Positions 1 through 10,579 of a stretch of 35,819 bases of DNA are shown in pieces (the first letter of the stretch is position 1; each line of letters starts with the position of its first letter). This DNA comes from Phellopilus nigrolimitatus (taxonomy: Eukaryota; Basidiomycota; Agaricomycetes; Hymenochaetales; Hymenochaetaceae), in the NCBI GenBank assembly GCA_021029095.1, contig JAJOHG010000262.1, positions 1 through 35,819 on the forward strand, given 5' to 3'. A program made the translations under genes and the position numbers. The notes beneath the pieces were generated by a model. That model made no database searches and was not told the DNA's origin. It worked only from the letters and a program-made list of their open reading frames with translations.

Positions 1-73
1 AAAGAAGGACGGGAAAACCAGAAAACCACCGAGTTACGGTTCGAGGCTGGAGATTAAAACTAATGACTGAATA

Positions 74-671
74 GGGGGGCTCAAAGTTGAGCTTGAGAAT
101 CTCAAGCTCAAGCTCAAGTCTCAAGTTCCTGCCTAATTGGGCTCCTGCCCAGTTGGGTCGATTCAGGGTGTGATGGAAGGCAAAAACGGCACGTCGGCTT
201 CGGCGCTCGGACAACAGGTGCCCGGTGCTTGGTCAGTGCGCAGTCGACCGCCGGCAACCTTTTCGGGTGCGCTAGGGCTACAATCAACAAACCCTCGAAT
301 TTGTAATATGGTCTCTTCTCTCATTACATTTTGCTATTTTGAAACAACTACCTCTTTCTGACCTCATGATGTCTACATAGGACTATTATACCTAGCAAGT
401 GCATGACCATATATATTTTTCAGAACACAGGAGAAGATTGTTACACATTGACAAGACAACTCTATAACCCTAGCGCACCCGAAAAGGTTTCCGGCGGTCG
501 ACTGCGCACTGACCAAGCACCGGGCACCTGTTGTCCGAGCGCCGAAGCCGACGTGCCGTTTTTGCCTTCCATCACACCCTGAGTTGACCCAACTGGGCAG
601 GAGCCCAATTAGGCAGGAACTTGAGACTTGAGCTTGAGTTTGAGATTCTCAAGCTCAACTTTGAGCCCCCC
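74..671. mobile_element. Foldback/MITE-like element with 207-bp terminal inverted repeats
   Basis: The arms 74-280 and 465-671 are reverse complements with about five mismatches over 207 bp, leaving a 184-bp loop at 281-464. Both outer ends carry a run of six G (or C) and are flanked by TA (72-73 and 672-673), which fits a TA target duplication as made by Tc1/mariner-type transposases. The outer part of each arm has its own small palindrome built on GAGCTTGAGA. No transposase is encoded, so this is a non-autonomous element. The near identity of the arms points to a recent insertion or to arm homogenisation. The superfamily assignment is inference. Confidence 0.85.
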
Positions 672-1284
672 TAATGCATAAATCGGAAAAGTTGTGATAG
701 CGTGTTCATTCACTTCTTGAGTTGTTAAGGGATATGAAGCATTTCATTGCGACCATATACATACCCGAGCATGTGGCTGTGTTGGCCGTGCAAACGTCTA
801 AAAATACTTTTCGAATGCAAACACTGCCTTTGCACAGTGTATTAACTCTGCACAGACGTCCATTCGTTTGCACTAGTATTGCCATTTTCCGGCTTAAATT
901 GCTTCAGGATGGCTCGAGACTGCGAGCTGTTAGGTTCTTACAGAGTAAATACAGTATTTGATTGGAACTTGGTGGACAACTTTGAATTTTGCAATTTCTC
1001 GCTCAATGCTTGACAACTTTGTATTTGTTATGAGTGCAATGTACTGTGCATATCACAAGAAACTGCATAATGAACCTTACTATCTGATGTTCAATGCATG
1101 CGATGTTATAAAGTAAACAAGTATAGATGTCAAAGTGACAATAATTATATGGCAGACGGCGATCGTATGCAGCAGACAGCAGTTGCAGGGATGCGTAGAC
1201 TACGGTACAGTCCATACTGGGACAAAGGCGATGCAGATTTGCTTCAAGTAAATTACCTTTTTCTCACCTCCTGGAACGTTAATC
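672..1284. other. AT-rich stretch without a recognisable gene
   Basis: Only short ORFs with no protein-like composition occur on either strand. I see no RNA gene, repeat or conserved motif here. Confidence 0.5.
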
Positions 1285-1660
1285 CGTTCGAGAACAACCA
1301 AGCAAGGAACGTTCGACAGCCTACGCAGGAATAAGATACTCGATCCCGGACGCAACCACACAGCAAATCACCGGTCCGGAGGAAAACAATGAGCACTGAG
1401 AAATGGTGCATGTATCACTCTCTCAACGGACGAATGGCTCGCACAGCCCAGATACATGAGGCCAAGCTCCGCGCAGATCTTGAGCTAATGCGCAAGACGG
1501 ACTCCCTAAACGGAGAACCTCCGTAAGCGACTGTTATTTCAAAAACAATTTGTAAACGAGAACGTACAGCAGCTTTGGCCTTGGCTCTGGCAGTGGCGGC
1601 ACCTTTATTATTCTGTTTCTTTCCAGTCGTAGCCATCCCTGTAGTGGTTACATTCACGGT
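1285..1660 (-). pseudogene. Decayed 3' fragment of a third Egh16/Gas1-like secreted-protein gene
   Basis: Read on the minus strand, this matches the 3' ends of the two intact paralogues at 10761 and 14130 in order. First comes a Lys/Ala-rich coding end (about 1655-1580), then the second intron starting GTACGTTCTC, then a last exon beginning with GGAGTCCGTCTTGCGC. Next is a truncated Trp-rich terminus, then 3' flank with the shared TGATTTGCTGT and GTAGGCTGT blocks down to about 1285. The last exon has lost about 18 bp around the EALEKKRSWVW codons and no longer ends in frame. Nothing resembling the signal peptide, exon 1 or the main domain is present upstream, so the copy is 5' truncated. It is clearly a relic; only its exact borders are uncertain. 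Confidence 0.8.
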
Positions 1661-2281
1661 GCTGCGACATGGTATCCTGGCACGAAAGGGACAACTGTGA
1701 GCCGTAATTACCTTCTTAAAATGCAGCTCTTAGATATAACAACCGCCCACCGCCTGAGCTAGAATCGCTTGCCTCCACCAGCACCTCTCCCTCATATATC
1801 GTTAGAATACTGCAAAGCCATTCGGAGGGGAAATGGTGAGGTGGAACGTCGAATAAGGATATACGTGGTAGGGACGGCACAAAAGGATGTTAAGGATTCT
1901 TGTTGGAGTTTTGGGGAACGCGCAGAAACTCTTGCAGACTTACGGATAGTAGGTATCTGAGATTAGTAAACGGCTTTGCATATGAACTGATCCTTTTCAC
2001 GTTTGCCCACGGCTTACCATACAAACGGACTCTGTACACAACTGCCCACGACTCCACCCCTCGTATTCTAATCATCCTTTCCGTAGCATTGATCGCGGTA
2101 GAAAGGGAGGAGTGTACTGTAGACTCTCACTCTGCCGATATTGGTCTGTCTTCAGTGTTGCCGCTGGCAAAGATGTACCGCGAAGGTATATGAGGTAGTT
2201 AGTGTCTGTATCGCTAACATGCGGTATGGGGAATTGACTGGGTTTGGACGCACCTCCTTATTTACGTGTAACCCTTGCCCG
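1661..2281. other. Intergenic region, nothing recognised
   Basis: This lies between the relic and the 3' end of the unknown minus-strand gene. The short ORFs overlap each other on both strands and none looks protein-like. It probably includes the 3' flank of the gene at 2282-2959. Confidence 0.4.
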
Positions 2282-2959
2282 TCAGTTGGCAGATGGCGGA
2301 AATGGACCCGCGTTGGCCAAACCTTCCTCAGTGTCCACGTCCATGTCCACATCTCCGTTGACTACTTCAGATGCCGTGCCTTCGTCTACGTCCATTGGGA
2401 AACCTGGTCTGTCTGTCTCGGTTTGGTCGCGGCCTGATGCGCCTAACCCGCTTTGCGGCTGATAGCTAGTGCCATCTGGAAGGTGCGAGAGCGTGCGGTT
2501 AATTTGTCCTTGGCCGTGATCATAGTTGCTGATATGCACAATGGGTGCCCCACAGAAAGGACAATTGCCACTTATGACTGCCGTAGAAATAGTCGGAGTT
2601 ACTTTAGCCGCGGCACACCCATTGACAGGGCTGCTGATCGTTGTCGCACCGTCCTGCCCATGCCCCCCGACAGTCGCACCATTTGTGGCTTCAGAGGATG
2701 CAGGGTCAAGAGCGGTGCCATCTCCAGGATCCTTGACAAAACGGATGCCATACGGAAGTGAGTCATCCAAAATGTGGATGGTGTTCACGTTATGTTCAGT
2801 GCCAACGTTCTCGCTCACCTTTAAAACGAGTCCTACTTTCTGTCGCTGCGGAGTCTCCGCAGCGTTGCTGGTAGGTGTTGGATATGCATTGGTCAGCGTC
2901 ACCGTAGTCGCGATGACGGCGCCAAAGGTAGTGGGATGGTTTGGGTCAATGATCTTCAT
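2282..2959 (-). CDS. Unknown protein with CPFC motif and acidic tail
   Basis: This is a single open frame of 225 residues starting at the ATG at 2959. A TATA-like TATATATAC lies about 130 bp upstream (around 3089), which supports a real promoter. I do not recognise a family. Visible features are a Thr/Ala-rich N-terminal 35 residues, a charged segment with ILDDSLPYGIRFVKDPGDG (about 63-81), a single CPFCGAP motif at 133-139 that resembles half of a zinc ribbon, and a low-complexity C-terminus rich in Asp/Val/Met pairs (DVDMDVDTEEG, about 203-213). There is no signal peptide or membrane segment, so a cytosolic or nuclear location is likely. No intron is needed. A second metal-binding pair is absent, so a zinc site is doubtful. 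It could be a lineage-specific gene. Confidence 0.55.
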   Translation of the reverse strand: MKIIDPNHPTTFGAVIATTVTLTNAYPTPTSNAAETPQRQKVGLVLKVSENVGTEHNVNTIHILDDSLPYGIRFVKDPGDGTALDPASSEATNGATVGGHGQDGATTISSPVNGCAAAKVTPTISTAVISGNCPFCGAPIVHISNYDHGQGQINRTLSHLPDGTSYQPQSGLGASGRDQTETDRPGFPMDVDEGTASEVVNGDVDMDVDTEEGLANAGPFPPSAN

Positions 2960-3133
2960 TCAAGTACATGTAAACTACTGGTTTTGTACGCTCGAATAAA
3001 ATCGAATTTACTGTTGAATTTTGTGGATAATTTCGACTATGTCGGCGGGGGTTTGGTGGGGGTTAGCGGAAGTAAATTGTCGTGGGTATATATACCCAAT
3101 CCTGTGGCTGTGCAAGTATTTTTGGTACTATAA

Positions 3134-3173
3134 TGACTCATCGTTGCAATAATTGACTCATCGTTGCAATAAT
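3134..3173. repeat. Perfect 20-bp tandem duplication carrying two TGACTCA sites
   Basis: The 20-bp unit beginning TGACTCATCG is repeated twice head to tail. Each copy contains TGACTCA, the consensus for AP-1/Gcn4-type bZIP factors. It sits between the divergent genes at 2959 (-) and 3583 (+), about 175 bp and 410 bp from their start codons. A regulatory role is inference. Confidence 0.6.
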
Positions 3174-3582
3174 ACCCGATACATAATTGTTGACCAAAAC
3201 GGGTCGGCTAGTGTGGCGTTAGGCATTTTTCTCTCTCTTGACAACCAGTAAAATGCCCGAAAATTAATTCAGATCTTATTTCCTGGACTGGCTACAGCCT
3301 ATAGGTATATTAACAGCGCCGGTGCCGGGCGTTCTCAACGACCTCAACAGTCAGCGTATAATATAAGGACCGACAGCTGCGCCCTTCTCGTGCCTGTCTC
3401 CCATTCCCCTTCGTTCGCTGACCGGTTCAGTTTCCAGTTTCTCTTTTTTTTTTTGCTCTTAGCGCTACTGCCCGCTCTTTCTATCCGTCTGCGACGCTTC
3501 CCTGATTTTCGACCTGCGTGAACACTAAGATTATACTTGTACTCCGAGTCGCTCTCTTCAACCTCTTCGAACTCCGCAAGCA

Positions 3583-4195
3583 ATGCTCTTCCCGCTCCTG
3601 CTCTCGTTCCTCGCGCTCTTCCTCGGCACGCTCGCGGCGCCTATCCCACTTAGCGAGCGTCAAGAGACAGTGTCCAACGTCAAGTGCACCAGCTCGACGT
3701 GCGTCGCTCCGTCCGACCCTCCCTATCCACCCACGCAGCTTCTTGCACTAAGTATGACCATCTCTGCTGACGCGCAGTATATACATACAGCGCGCTCGAC
3801 TCGCACACCGTGAACGTCGCGCTGCTGCAGATCTGTGGGGGCATCTCCGGCGCGATCGAGCAATGCGAGGGCGCGCCGGCGTCGACGACAGGCGTGTCGG
3901 GCAACGTGCAGTTCAGCGTCACCCCCGCGCAGGCCGGCGCGACGATCAACATCTCCAAGGGCCGCTGGGAGCGTGCGTCTCGAATTCCTTTCATTTTTGT
4001 TTCCTTCTCCTCCCCGGCTCCGGTGCTGAAGATCTTTTTTTTTTTTTTTTTTTTTCTGCGGGTTGGTTTGGAATTGCCTATATAGAGGGCATCAAGGCGG
4101 CGTTTGCCGTGTGCGGCCAGGACAAGCCTTTCACCGCGACCTTCACCGGCGGAGCGAGCACAGGCGACGTGAACGTCGTTCTTGCAGGGAACTAA
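3583..4195 (+). CDS. Small secreted protein, three exons
   Basis: The ATG at 3583 opens a clear signal peptide (hydrophobic residues about 2-17, likely cleavage after LAAP). After it come a Cys-containing region, an exon with the ICGG and EQCEG cysteines (from about 3792) and a C-terminal exon (4086-4195, stop TAA) with a further Cys and the sequence GDVNVVLAGN. Intron 2 is 3973-4085 (113 bp, phase 1) and contains a run of about 20 T. Intron 1 is uncertain. The donor GTATGA at 3752 with acceptor at 3777 keeps the frame but gives only 26 bp. Donor GTGCGT at 3699 with acceptor at 3790 also keeps the frame and is a normal 92 bp. A TATA-like stretch lies near 3356. The product is a secreted protein of roughly 140-157 aa with no family I recognise. 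Confidence 0.7.
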
Positions 4196-5072
4196 CTCGC
4201 AGGGGAGCCATCCGTTTTCGACGCGCTGTCAAGCTTTTTTTGCGGGTACGCACTGCGCAGGGAGGAGGCTACGAAGATGTTTCATTCATTGGGTTTTTCG
4301 CGTTTGCATATTTTACTGGAAGACAAAATCGATACTAGGTTTTGTTGTGGGTACTTAGGGATGCTGTTGTTGCGAATTCAAACTGGGTTTTCATCGGGAC
4401 TTAATATATCGCCAGACTTACGAGGGCCTGCTCTATTTCTCACCCTCGTCAAAAACGACGCTCTCGTCAAAGAGCACAAGCTGTGCGTGTGATTAATCCT
4501 GAGACGCAGACGTAGACATGAGATGTGAGAGAAACATTGATGATATACTTATATACGATGCTTGACATTGACGTACGAGGAAGAACGGGAGAAAGCAAGG
4601 ATTCGGATACGACAGAGGGCAAAGGAGATGTGAAGGGGACAGATAGACAGCGAGAACACGGGAAAGAAAAAAGATGAAGAAAAGGAGATATATACGCGAT
4701 GCAAGAGGCCAAAACTCAGAAAGGATGAAAGAAAAAAAGAAAAAAGAGGAAGAGGGAAAATGCCAAATTAGAGAGAAAGGGAGGAAGAAAGACCCTTCTT
4801 GACAGGAAATAAGTAAATAGAGAAACAGAGCCCAGAGACGGGATGGGAGACGGAGCGAGAGCGACAGCGGCTTTTTCTAATAAAATAAAAGGATCCTCCC
4901 AAGAAAAGAGACGAAGAGGAAGTTGCGTTGATTGCTTTGCTTTGCTGGTGCGTGTGCTGGATGCCGGAGAGAAAACGGGGGAAATCGAGAGAATGTAACA
5001 GTGTCTGAAAAAACAAATCAGACGAGGGGAGAGGGGTCGAGAAGTTTTTTGTTTTTCTGCAAAAATCGCAGA
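4196..5072. other. Intergenic region with a long purine-rich strand
   Basis: From about 4570 to 4920 the plus strand is almost entirely A and G, so it is pyrimidine-rich on the minus strand, where it would form the 3' untranslated and terminator region of the RRM gene ending at 5073. The first 300 bp is the 3' flank of the small secreted-protein gene. No coding region is supported. Confidence 0.5.
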
Positions 5073-8000
5073 TCACAGCGCAGCAGGCTCCGCAGACGCC
5101 AGCCGGACATGAGCGCCTGTCTCGTCCGAGTGCGTCTTCTGCAGCGTCGCGGGGCGGTGCGCGCCCTCCGCGCCCATGGAGAAGTGCCGCGCGGCGCCCA
5201 CCGCGGGGTACCCGCCCGCGGCCTCCGCCTCCGCCTCGGAGGACGACGACGACTCGTGCCGCTGCACGCCCGCGGGGGACTCCGCCGCCGACGCGTGCCC
5301 GCCCGAGGCGTCCCGGTCCCTCTGCTTCCTGCCTTTCGGCGGGGACCCGAGCCGCACGGAGGCCAGGTCGCTCGCGAGGCCGTTGAGCGACGCGGAGGAG
5401 GCCGTACCGTTGGCGACGTTCTCCTCGCTCGACCGCCACGACGTCGCGCCGGAGCTCGAGCTCTGCGCGCGGCACTCCAGCTCGTCGTGCCCGGGCTCGC
5501 TGTTCGTCTGCGCCGACGCGCCCGAGCCCGAGTCGTTCCGCTCGTGCACCGGCCGGCCGTCGAGGCCCTCCACGGACATCGTGCTCCCGTCCCGGAGGAT
5601 CTCGTTCGCGAGGCCCGAGCTCCCGAGCATCGACACCGGCGGGAAGTAGCCCTCGACGCGCGGCGAGCCGCCGACGGGCGGGAAGTAGCCATTCGGCTCC
5701 TCGCCCGCGCCCATCCCGTACGCGGCGGGGTCGAAGAACATGCCCATCCCGGGGCTCGCGGGCTGGCTGCCCGGGTACCCGTGCGGGAGCGAGTACGGCG
5801 GGTTGATGAGCACCGGCGAGCCGACGGCGGGGTTGAGGTACGGCGCGCGCCCGTCGCCTGCGCCAGCGTTCGGCCGCCCCCAGAATGCTCCGGGACTCAT
5901 CGTCGTCCCCGGCGTGAACGGCTGGAAGACGTGGTGCGGCAGGTGTAACGGGGGAGAGATCATCCCGCCCATGTTCATGCCCATGCCCATGCCCATCGAC
6001 ATCGGGTTCCCGTTCGGGTCGTGCGGGTTCGGCGACGCGGCGTACGCGTCTCTCGCACTCATCTGCGCGCCGGGCGCCTCGGCGGGCGTCGGCGGGATCG
6101 CGCTGCTGCCCCCGGCCGGGGCCGCGCCGGGCGACGGCTGCGGGACGAACGAGAAGCTCGGCATGCTCGGCGTGATCGGCGGCAGGCCGTGCGGCGTCAT
6201 GTTGCTGTGGACGTGCGCGGGCATGGCGTACGGGTGCTGATGCACGGGGCTCATGGGCCCGTAGGGCGAGTAGCCGGGGTATATGACGCCCACGGGCGAC
6301 ATCGGATGGCCAGTGGGCGAGAGGGGGTGTTGGTGGGGGTGGGGCTGCCCCGGGGAGTAGAGGGGGAACGCGCTGACGGGCGGAGGAGGGGGAATTGATA
6401 TCGGCCCCGGGTGCGCAGGATGCGAACCTCGTGGAGAGGCGGAGGACGTCGCGGGTGGCGGGTGTGTGGAGCTGGCGGGGCCAGATGAAGAGGCGGTAGG
6501 GCGGGACGACGATGAGTTCAAGAGAGGCGCGGATGAGGCCGAGCTGAAGCTCGGTCTATTACTGCGCTTAGGCGACGCCGGAGACGACGCCACGAACGGG
6601 TTCGGTATCGGCGCAGCGGAGCGCCCGCTTGGCGCCGACGTCGACAGTGTCATGGGCACGCTCAGGCCGTCGCTGGCGCTGTGCGCCGTGCCCGGGCGGC
6701 TGCTGGCCGAAGAGATTGGCGCGGATATCTTCTGCCGCCTCTCCGCGAGGCTCGGCGACAGCCCCGAGAATGCGTCAAACGGCGACGCGGGCGAGCCGTT
6801 CGCGCTCGTGTTCCTGCTTCCGTTTGTCTGCAGCTGCTGGTCTCGCAAGGATTCCTGCAAAGCCTGGAGCGATGCGCCCAGCGTCGCGGAGGTGGGCGCC
6901 GAACCTGGTCCGCTGCTAGAAGAGTAGCGCTCGATACCCTGGGAACTAACGAGCTGTTGGAGCTGCGCAGCTTGAATGAAGACGGCCTGCGCTGACGCTG
7001 CCGACGTCTGCACGGGTGTGGTGAGATTCGACGAGTGTGGCGACAAACTCAGTGGATGTGACGTCTGTGCGCAAAACTTGTCGTAATGCACCTTTAACGT
7101 CCGCCCATTGTAGTCAAATCTGTATAATTCAAATCAGCTTTATGTCCAGTTCTAGAGAAAAATAGAGTGCGTACCCGTTGAACATCGCGACTGCGCGCTC
7201 AGCATCAATCTCATTCGCAAACGACACTGTGCCAAAGCCCCTTGATCGTCCGTCAGGCCCTAACGACACATCTGCGCGCAGAATCGTTCCCGCCTGCCGG
7301 AACAGATCCTTAAGGTCCTGCCATTGGCAGTGGAATGGAAGCTGAGCATTCCGTCACACAGTTGTTGGGCAAATAAGAGATAATTCCATCGTTCGAGTGT
7401 TCAACGGAGTCGAAGGAGAGAAAAATCAGAACAGCCTATGCCTAGAACCATCTAGCCCACTCACATTCCCAACAAACAGGCTCCGCATCCCCGAGATCGA
7501 TCTGGACCGCTCCCTCTCTAACTCTCCACCCATACTCCCAAGCATCCCGAGCCTATTCAGTGAACCCAAAGACCCAGCCGAATTAAGCCTCGAGGGCCCA
7601 GACGACCCAAGGAGAAGTTCTTCGTGCTCAAATTGCTGTTGTTGCTGCTGTTGCTGTTGTTGTTGTTGTTGCTGCTGCTGCTGCTGTTGTTGTTGTTGTT
7701 GCCGCTGCTGCTCTTGCTGGAACGCTAGCAGACTAGAACTTAGAGGATTGAGCGGCGAGGACGGCGAGAGGCTCGAAGAGAGCGCGCTAGCGAGCGCGGA
7801 GGGCGAGAGCGTAGTTGAGGATGACGGCCCGGAGCCCGAGCCCGAGCCGGAGAGGTGCTGCGTAATAAAGGGCAGCGGCGCCTGCGGTGCAGGGACATGA
7901 AGCCCGTTCATCCCGCCCATATTCATCCCGTTCACAGCCATCCCGGCGCTTACAGTCCCCATCGTGGGCATCCCCGTGCCCACTGCCAGGCCCATGCCGA

Positions 8001-8781
8001 GGCCTGCGTCGAGGTCGCCGGCGACGCTGCCCAGGCGGTCGAGACGCACCTCGAGCACGCGGCCCTGCCAACTGTACCCGTTGAACATGTCGACCGCGCG
8101 GCCGGCGTCCTCCGCGCTCGCGAGGAGCACGGTGCCGTACCCACGCGAGCGGTTGTCCGGACTGAGCGAGACGTCGGCGCGCAGGACGGTGCCCGCGCGC
8201 CGGAAGAGGTCTTTGAGATCCTGCCATCGCACGCGATAGGGGAGCTGTTGGCGCGCGGAGAAAGGGCAGGTGAGCAAACGGAGTCTTCTTCTCAGCGATG
8301 ATGAAAGTGAATTGCGAAGAAGATCCTCCGCGTTTACCTCATTGGAGGCTCCACTGTTCCCGGGGCGCCGAAGATAACGCAAGGAAGGACAGAGAAAAAT
8401 GTACATACGTTTCCCGCGAAGAGCTGTGTCCGTGTATCCTTCCCCGGCGGAGGTCGTCCGTCAGGCGTGGGCCGGGTCGAGGTGGCCATTTTTATGACGG
8501 CTTCGACCTCGTCATTTGTGGGTAGCAACCCCGTTGCGGACGTCGATGCTGCGGTTGACGAGGCCGCAAGGCTCGGACTCCCGAGAGACGATGGGTGCAT
8601 GGTAGGACTTGGAGCGAGCGAGGCAGGATTAGGAGACGCCGGCTGGGGACGCACGCCGAGCTCGCTCGAGCTCGAGTCCTAAAAAATACGAGCAAAAGTT
8701 TTGAGCATTGAGTTGCTGAGCGCAGGCGGCGACGAGCGCAAAGGACAGGCAGAGAGTACACACCACGCACAAAGTCGCCAT
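5073..8781 (-). CDS. Two-RRM RNA-binding protein with polyQ tract (Gbp2/Hrb1-like)
   Basis: There are five exons: 8764-8781, 8409-8678, 7465-8244, 7175-7341 and 5073-7119. All have GT..AG introns and consistent phases, giving about 1,093 aa. RRM1 (about 91-166) has RNP2 LFAGN and RNP1 SRGYGTVLL. RRM2 (about 351-430) has LFVGN and SRGFGTVSF, followed by HYDKF. Both share the block WQDLKDLFR.AGT.LRADVSL, as in fungal Gbp2/Hrb1-type SR-like mRNA-binding proteins. Between them lie Gly/Met repeats, a Ser-rich stretch and a Gln tract (about 272-303). The remaining 660 residues are Ser/Pro/Gly-rich and disordered, with Met-Gly repeats. The start was chosen at the only ATG that joins in phase to exon 2. 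The likely role is nuclear mRNA binding or export; the exact orthologue is uncertain. Confidence 0.88.
7633..7720 (-). repeat. CAG/CAA trinucleotide tract encoding polyglutamine
   Basis: Read on the minus strand, about 29 nearly uninterrupted CAG/CAA codons encode Gln between the two RRMs. Mixed codons reduce slippage, but the length may still vary between strains. Confidence 0.9.
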
Positions 8782-9239
8782 CGTTGATTAAAACGACGGG
8801 CGGACGTGGGTGAAAAGAGAGAAGAAATGAGGGGAGTGGCGAAGCTACGCGCCGCAGCTGAGACGACTACTAGATCGAGTATAGGCTAATGCCAGTGTCG
8901 GTGTAAGCGGTGCTATGCGACAACAGCACTTGAGAGTCGACCACAGCGTTGACGATGGCGACGACAAAGCAGCACCAGTAGCAGCAGCGACGACGACGAG
9001 GAGGACAAGGAGCAGCCAGAGCCAAGCAGCAGACTGGAGCCAAGATGGATGTGATATGTCAAGCCGCAGAAGGACTAGCTCAAATCATCCGCTTCTACCC
9101 CGCTCCACAAACTGTCGGCTTACACCGGTGGCGCAATGACGTATATGTCAATTGTCACCCTCTTCGTGGCAACAGCGGCGGCACCGTCGTCGGGGACATC
9201 GAGCACGTCGGGCGGGACGGCGGGGAAGGTGGCGGGGCG
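8782..9239. other. 5' region of the RRM gene, no separate gene
   Basis: The stretch holds irregular GAC/GAG and AGC trinucleotide runs (about 8930-9020) and no conserved frame. It most likely includes the promoter and 5' leader of the minus-strand RRM gene. Confidence 0.4.
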
Positions 9240-9593
9240 CATTAAAGGCGAAAAAGGGCGAGGAAGAGGGGAAATCACGTCTAAAAGCTTGAATCGGATC
9301 TGCACGTCGTCACTGGCCGGGTCTGAGGTCTGGACCGTGCTGGACCGCGCTCTCTATGGTATTATCCCTGCTCTCTGCTGTACGATCCTAAGTGGCCGAT
9401 CCCGGCCTCGAGTCCGACTTTTGGCTAGCTCTCTGCTTACATTATGTATTACCACAGCTTACAAGACGGCCTTGTTTCACCAACGTACGCACATTTGAAC
9501 TCCGGTATGGCTGCTCTTCAATTACGCTGTACCTTTTCGACTTTGATGTCTTAGTCTCCTCAGCTGGTTCGTCTTTGTTTTTGATGGCACATT

Positions 9594-10244
9594 ATGTGCC
9601 ACTTCTATTTTAAGACTGAAGCTAACGACCTCTATCAAATCATGTTCGGTGCCAACACTGTATTTGTATTTGATCTCGCTCATTTGCAGGCCGCCGGAGA
9701 AGACGACGTCAACAGAGTCGCTAGCTTTGGTCGCAGCTCTTTCTCAAAATTCTCTCTGTTCATCTATTGTATTCGGGACTATGCCTGGCGGCCGAGGCTT
9801 GTCAGCCTAGGTCATTTCGTCCGTGACGACGTTCATGTCCGTCGACTTGACCGAGTCTCCGCAAGTCAAGTAACAGTCTATCTCCACAGTGTACCGTCAA
9901 CGATCAGCCCACGACGAATACTGAAGTCAAGAAAAGTCTGGGATGCTGCTAGTCTGAGACTTATACTCTGTAAAATCCCACGCGAAGGGATCGCCGTATA
10001 CTGTACGGGCCACTTCTGCGGAGACATCGTATTGCTGGTCGGGTGTAACCCTCCGCAAATGCCATCTGGTTCCTGTCATATCGGCATTTTCTGTGTGTCT
10101 GAATGGCGTCGCCTTGCCTTTCTCCATCACGCATCTGCGACTGACTCTCTGGCCCATCCGACCGCCGCCGCGTCCCAAAGCCTCCAATCGCGTCGTTTGA
10201 GCAAGCAGAACCGAAACCTTGGGGACTGTAATATCTACTGCTGA
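9594..10244 (+). pseudogene. Unrecognised 216-codon ORF, upstream part of duplication unit 1
   Basis: The frame is open for 216 codons and contains LQAAGEDDVN (9684-9713) and GHFVRDDVHVRRLDR (9810 onward). The second duplication unit retains the same two segments in one frame, and many of their differences are synonymous. In the 18 codons from 9810, six changed codons are silent and five are not. That pattern suggests an ancestral plus-strand coding sequence. No family is recognised, and composition outside the conserved blocks is poor (many Cys/Arg/Ser). It is probably a decaying gene or exon set, though expression in this copy cannot be excluded. Confidence 0.35.
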
Positions 10245-10544
10245 ACTTCCCGTACGTGATTCTTTTTTTTCGCTGTTCTTACCAATGCTAACAGAAAAAT
10301 TATACGAAAGAGGGAAAAGAATGACTTGCCTCAAATGTTACAGTCTCTTTTCTAAACCTCCAAAACACAAGGAAAACAAAATAACTGTAGGACTTTCAAG
10401 CGTCCAAACCCTCCGCGCCTCGAGCCTCGCTGGCAGTATAGGCCATACGAAATGGAACCGGCAGGAAGGAGACGTGTGTGCACCGTTGTTATGGATCTAG
10501 CGATCATAAAAGGTACCAGATGTTCCAGGAATAGGTACAGTTCG

Positions 10545-10579
10545 CACGTGACGGTCCTACGTCTCCGCTGTATAAAAAC
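10545..10579 (+). promoter_or_regulatory. CACGTGA element and TATA box of the first secreted-protein gene
   Basis: CACGTGA (10545-10551) precedes TATAAAAAC (10571-10579), about 190 bp before the start codon. The same pair, spaced 18 rather than 20 bp, is kept in the second duplicate although surrounding sequence has diverged. CACGTG is a general bHLH binding core; which factor acts here is unknown. Confidence 0.6.

Noticed and set aside
4932..5948. Arg-rich 338-codon plus-strand ORF opposite the RRM gene
   Set aside because: Arg/Ala/Gly-rich composition with no motif; it is the GC-rich antisense shadow of the Ser/Pro-rich RRM-protein exon.
7633..7720. Cys-rich peptide or CRISPR-like repeat at the CTG/TTG run
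   Set aside because: The plus-strand polyCys frame is the reverse of a polyGln tract within an exon, and there are no spacers as in a CRISPR array.
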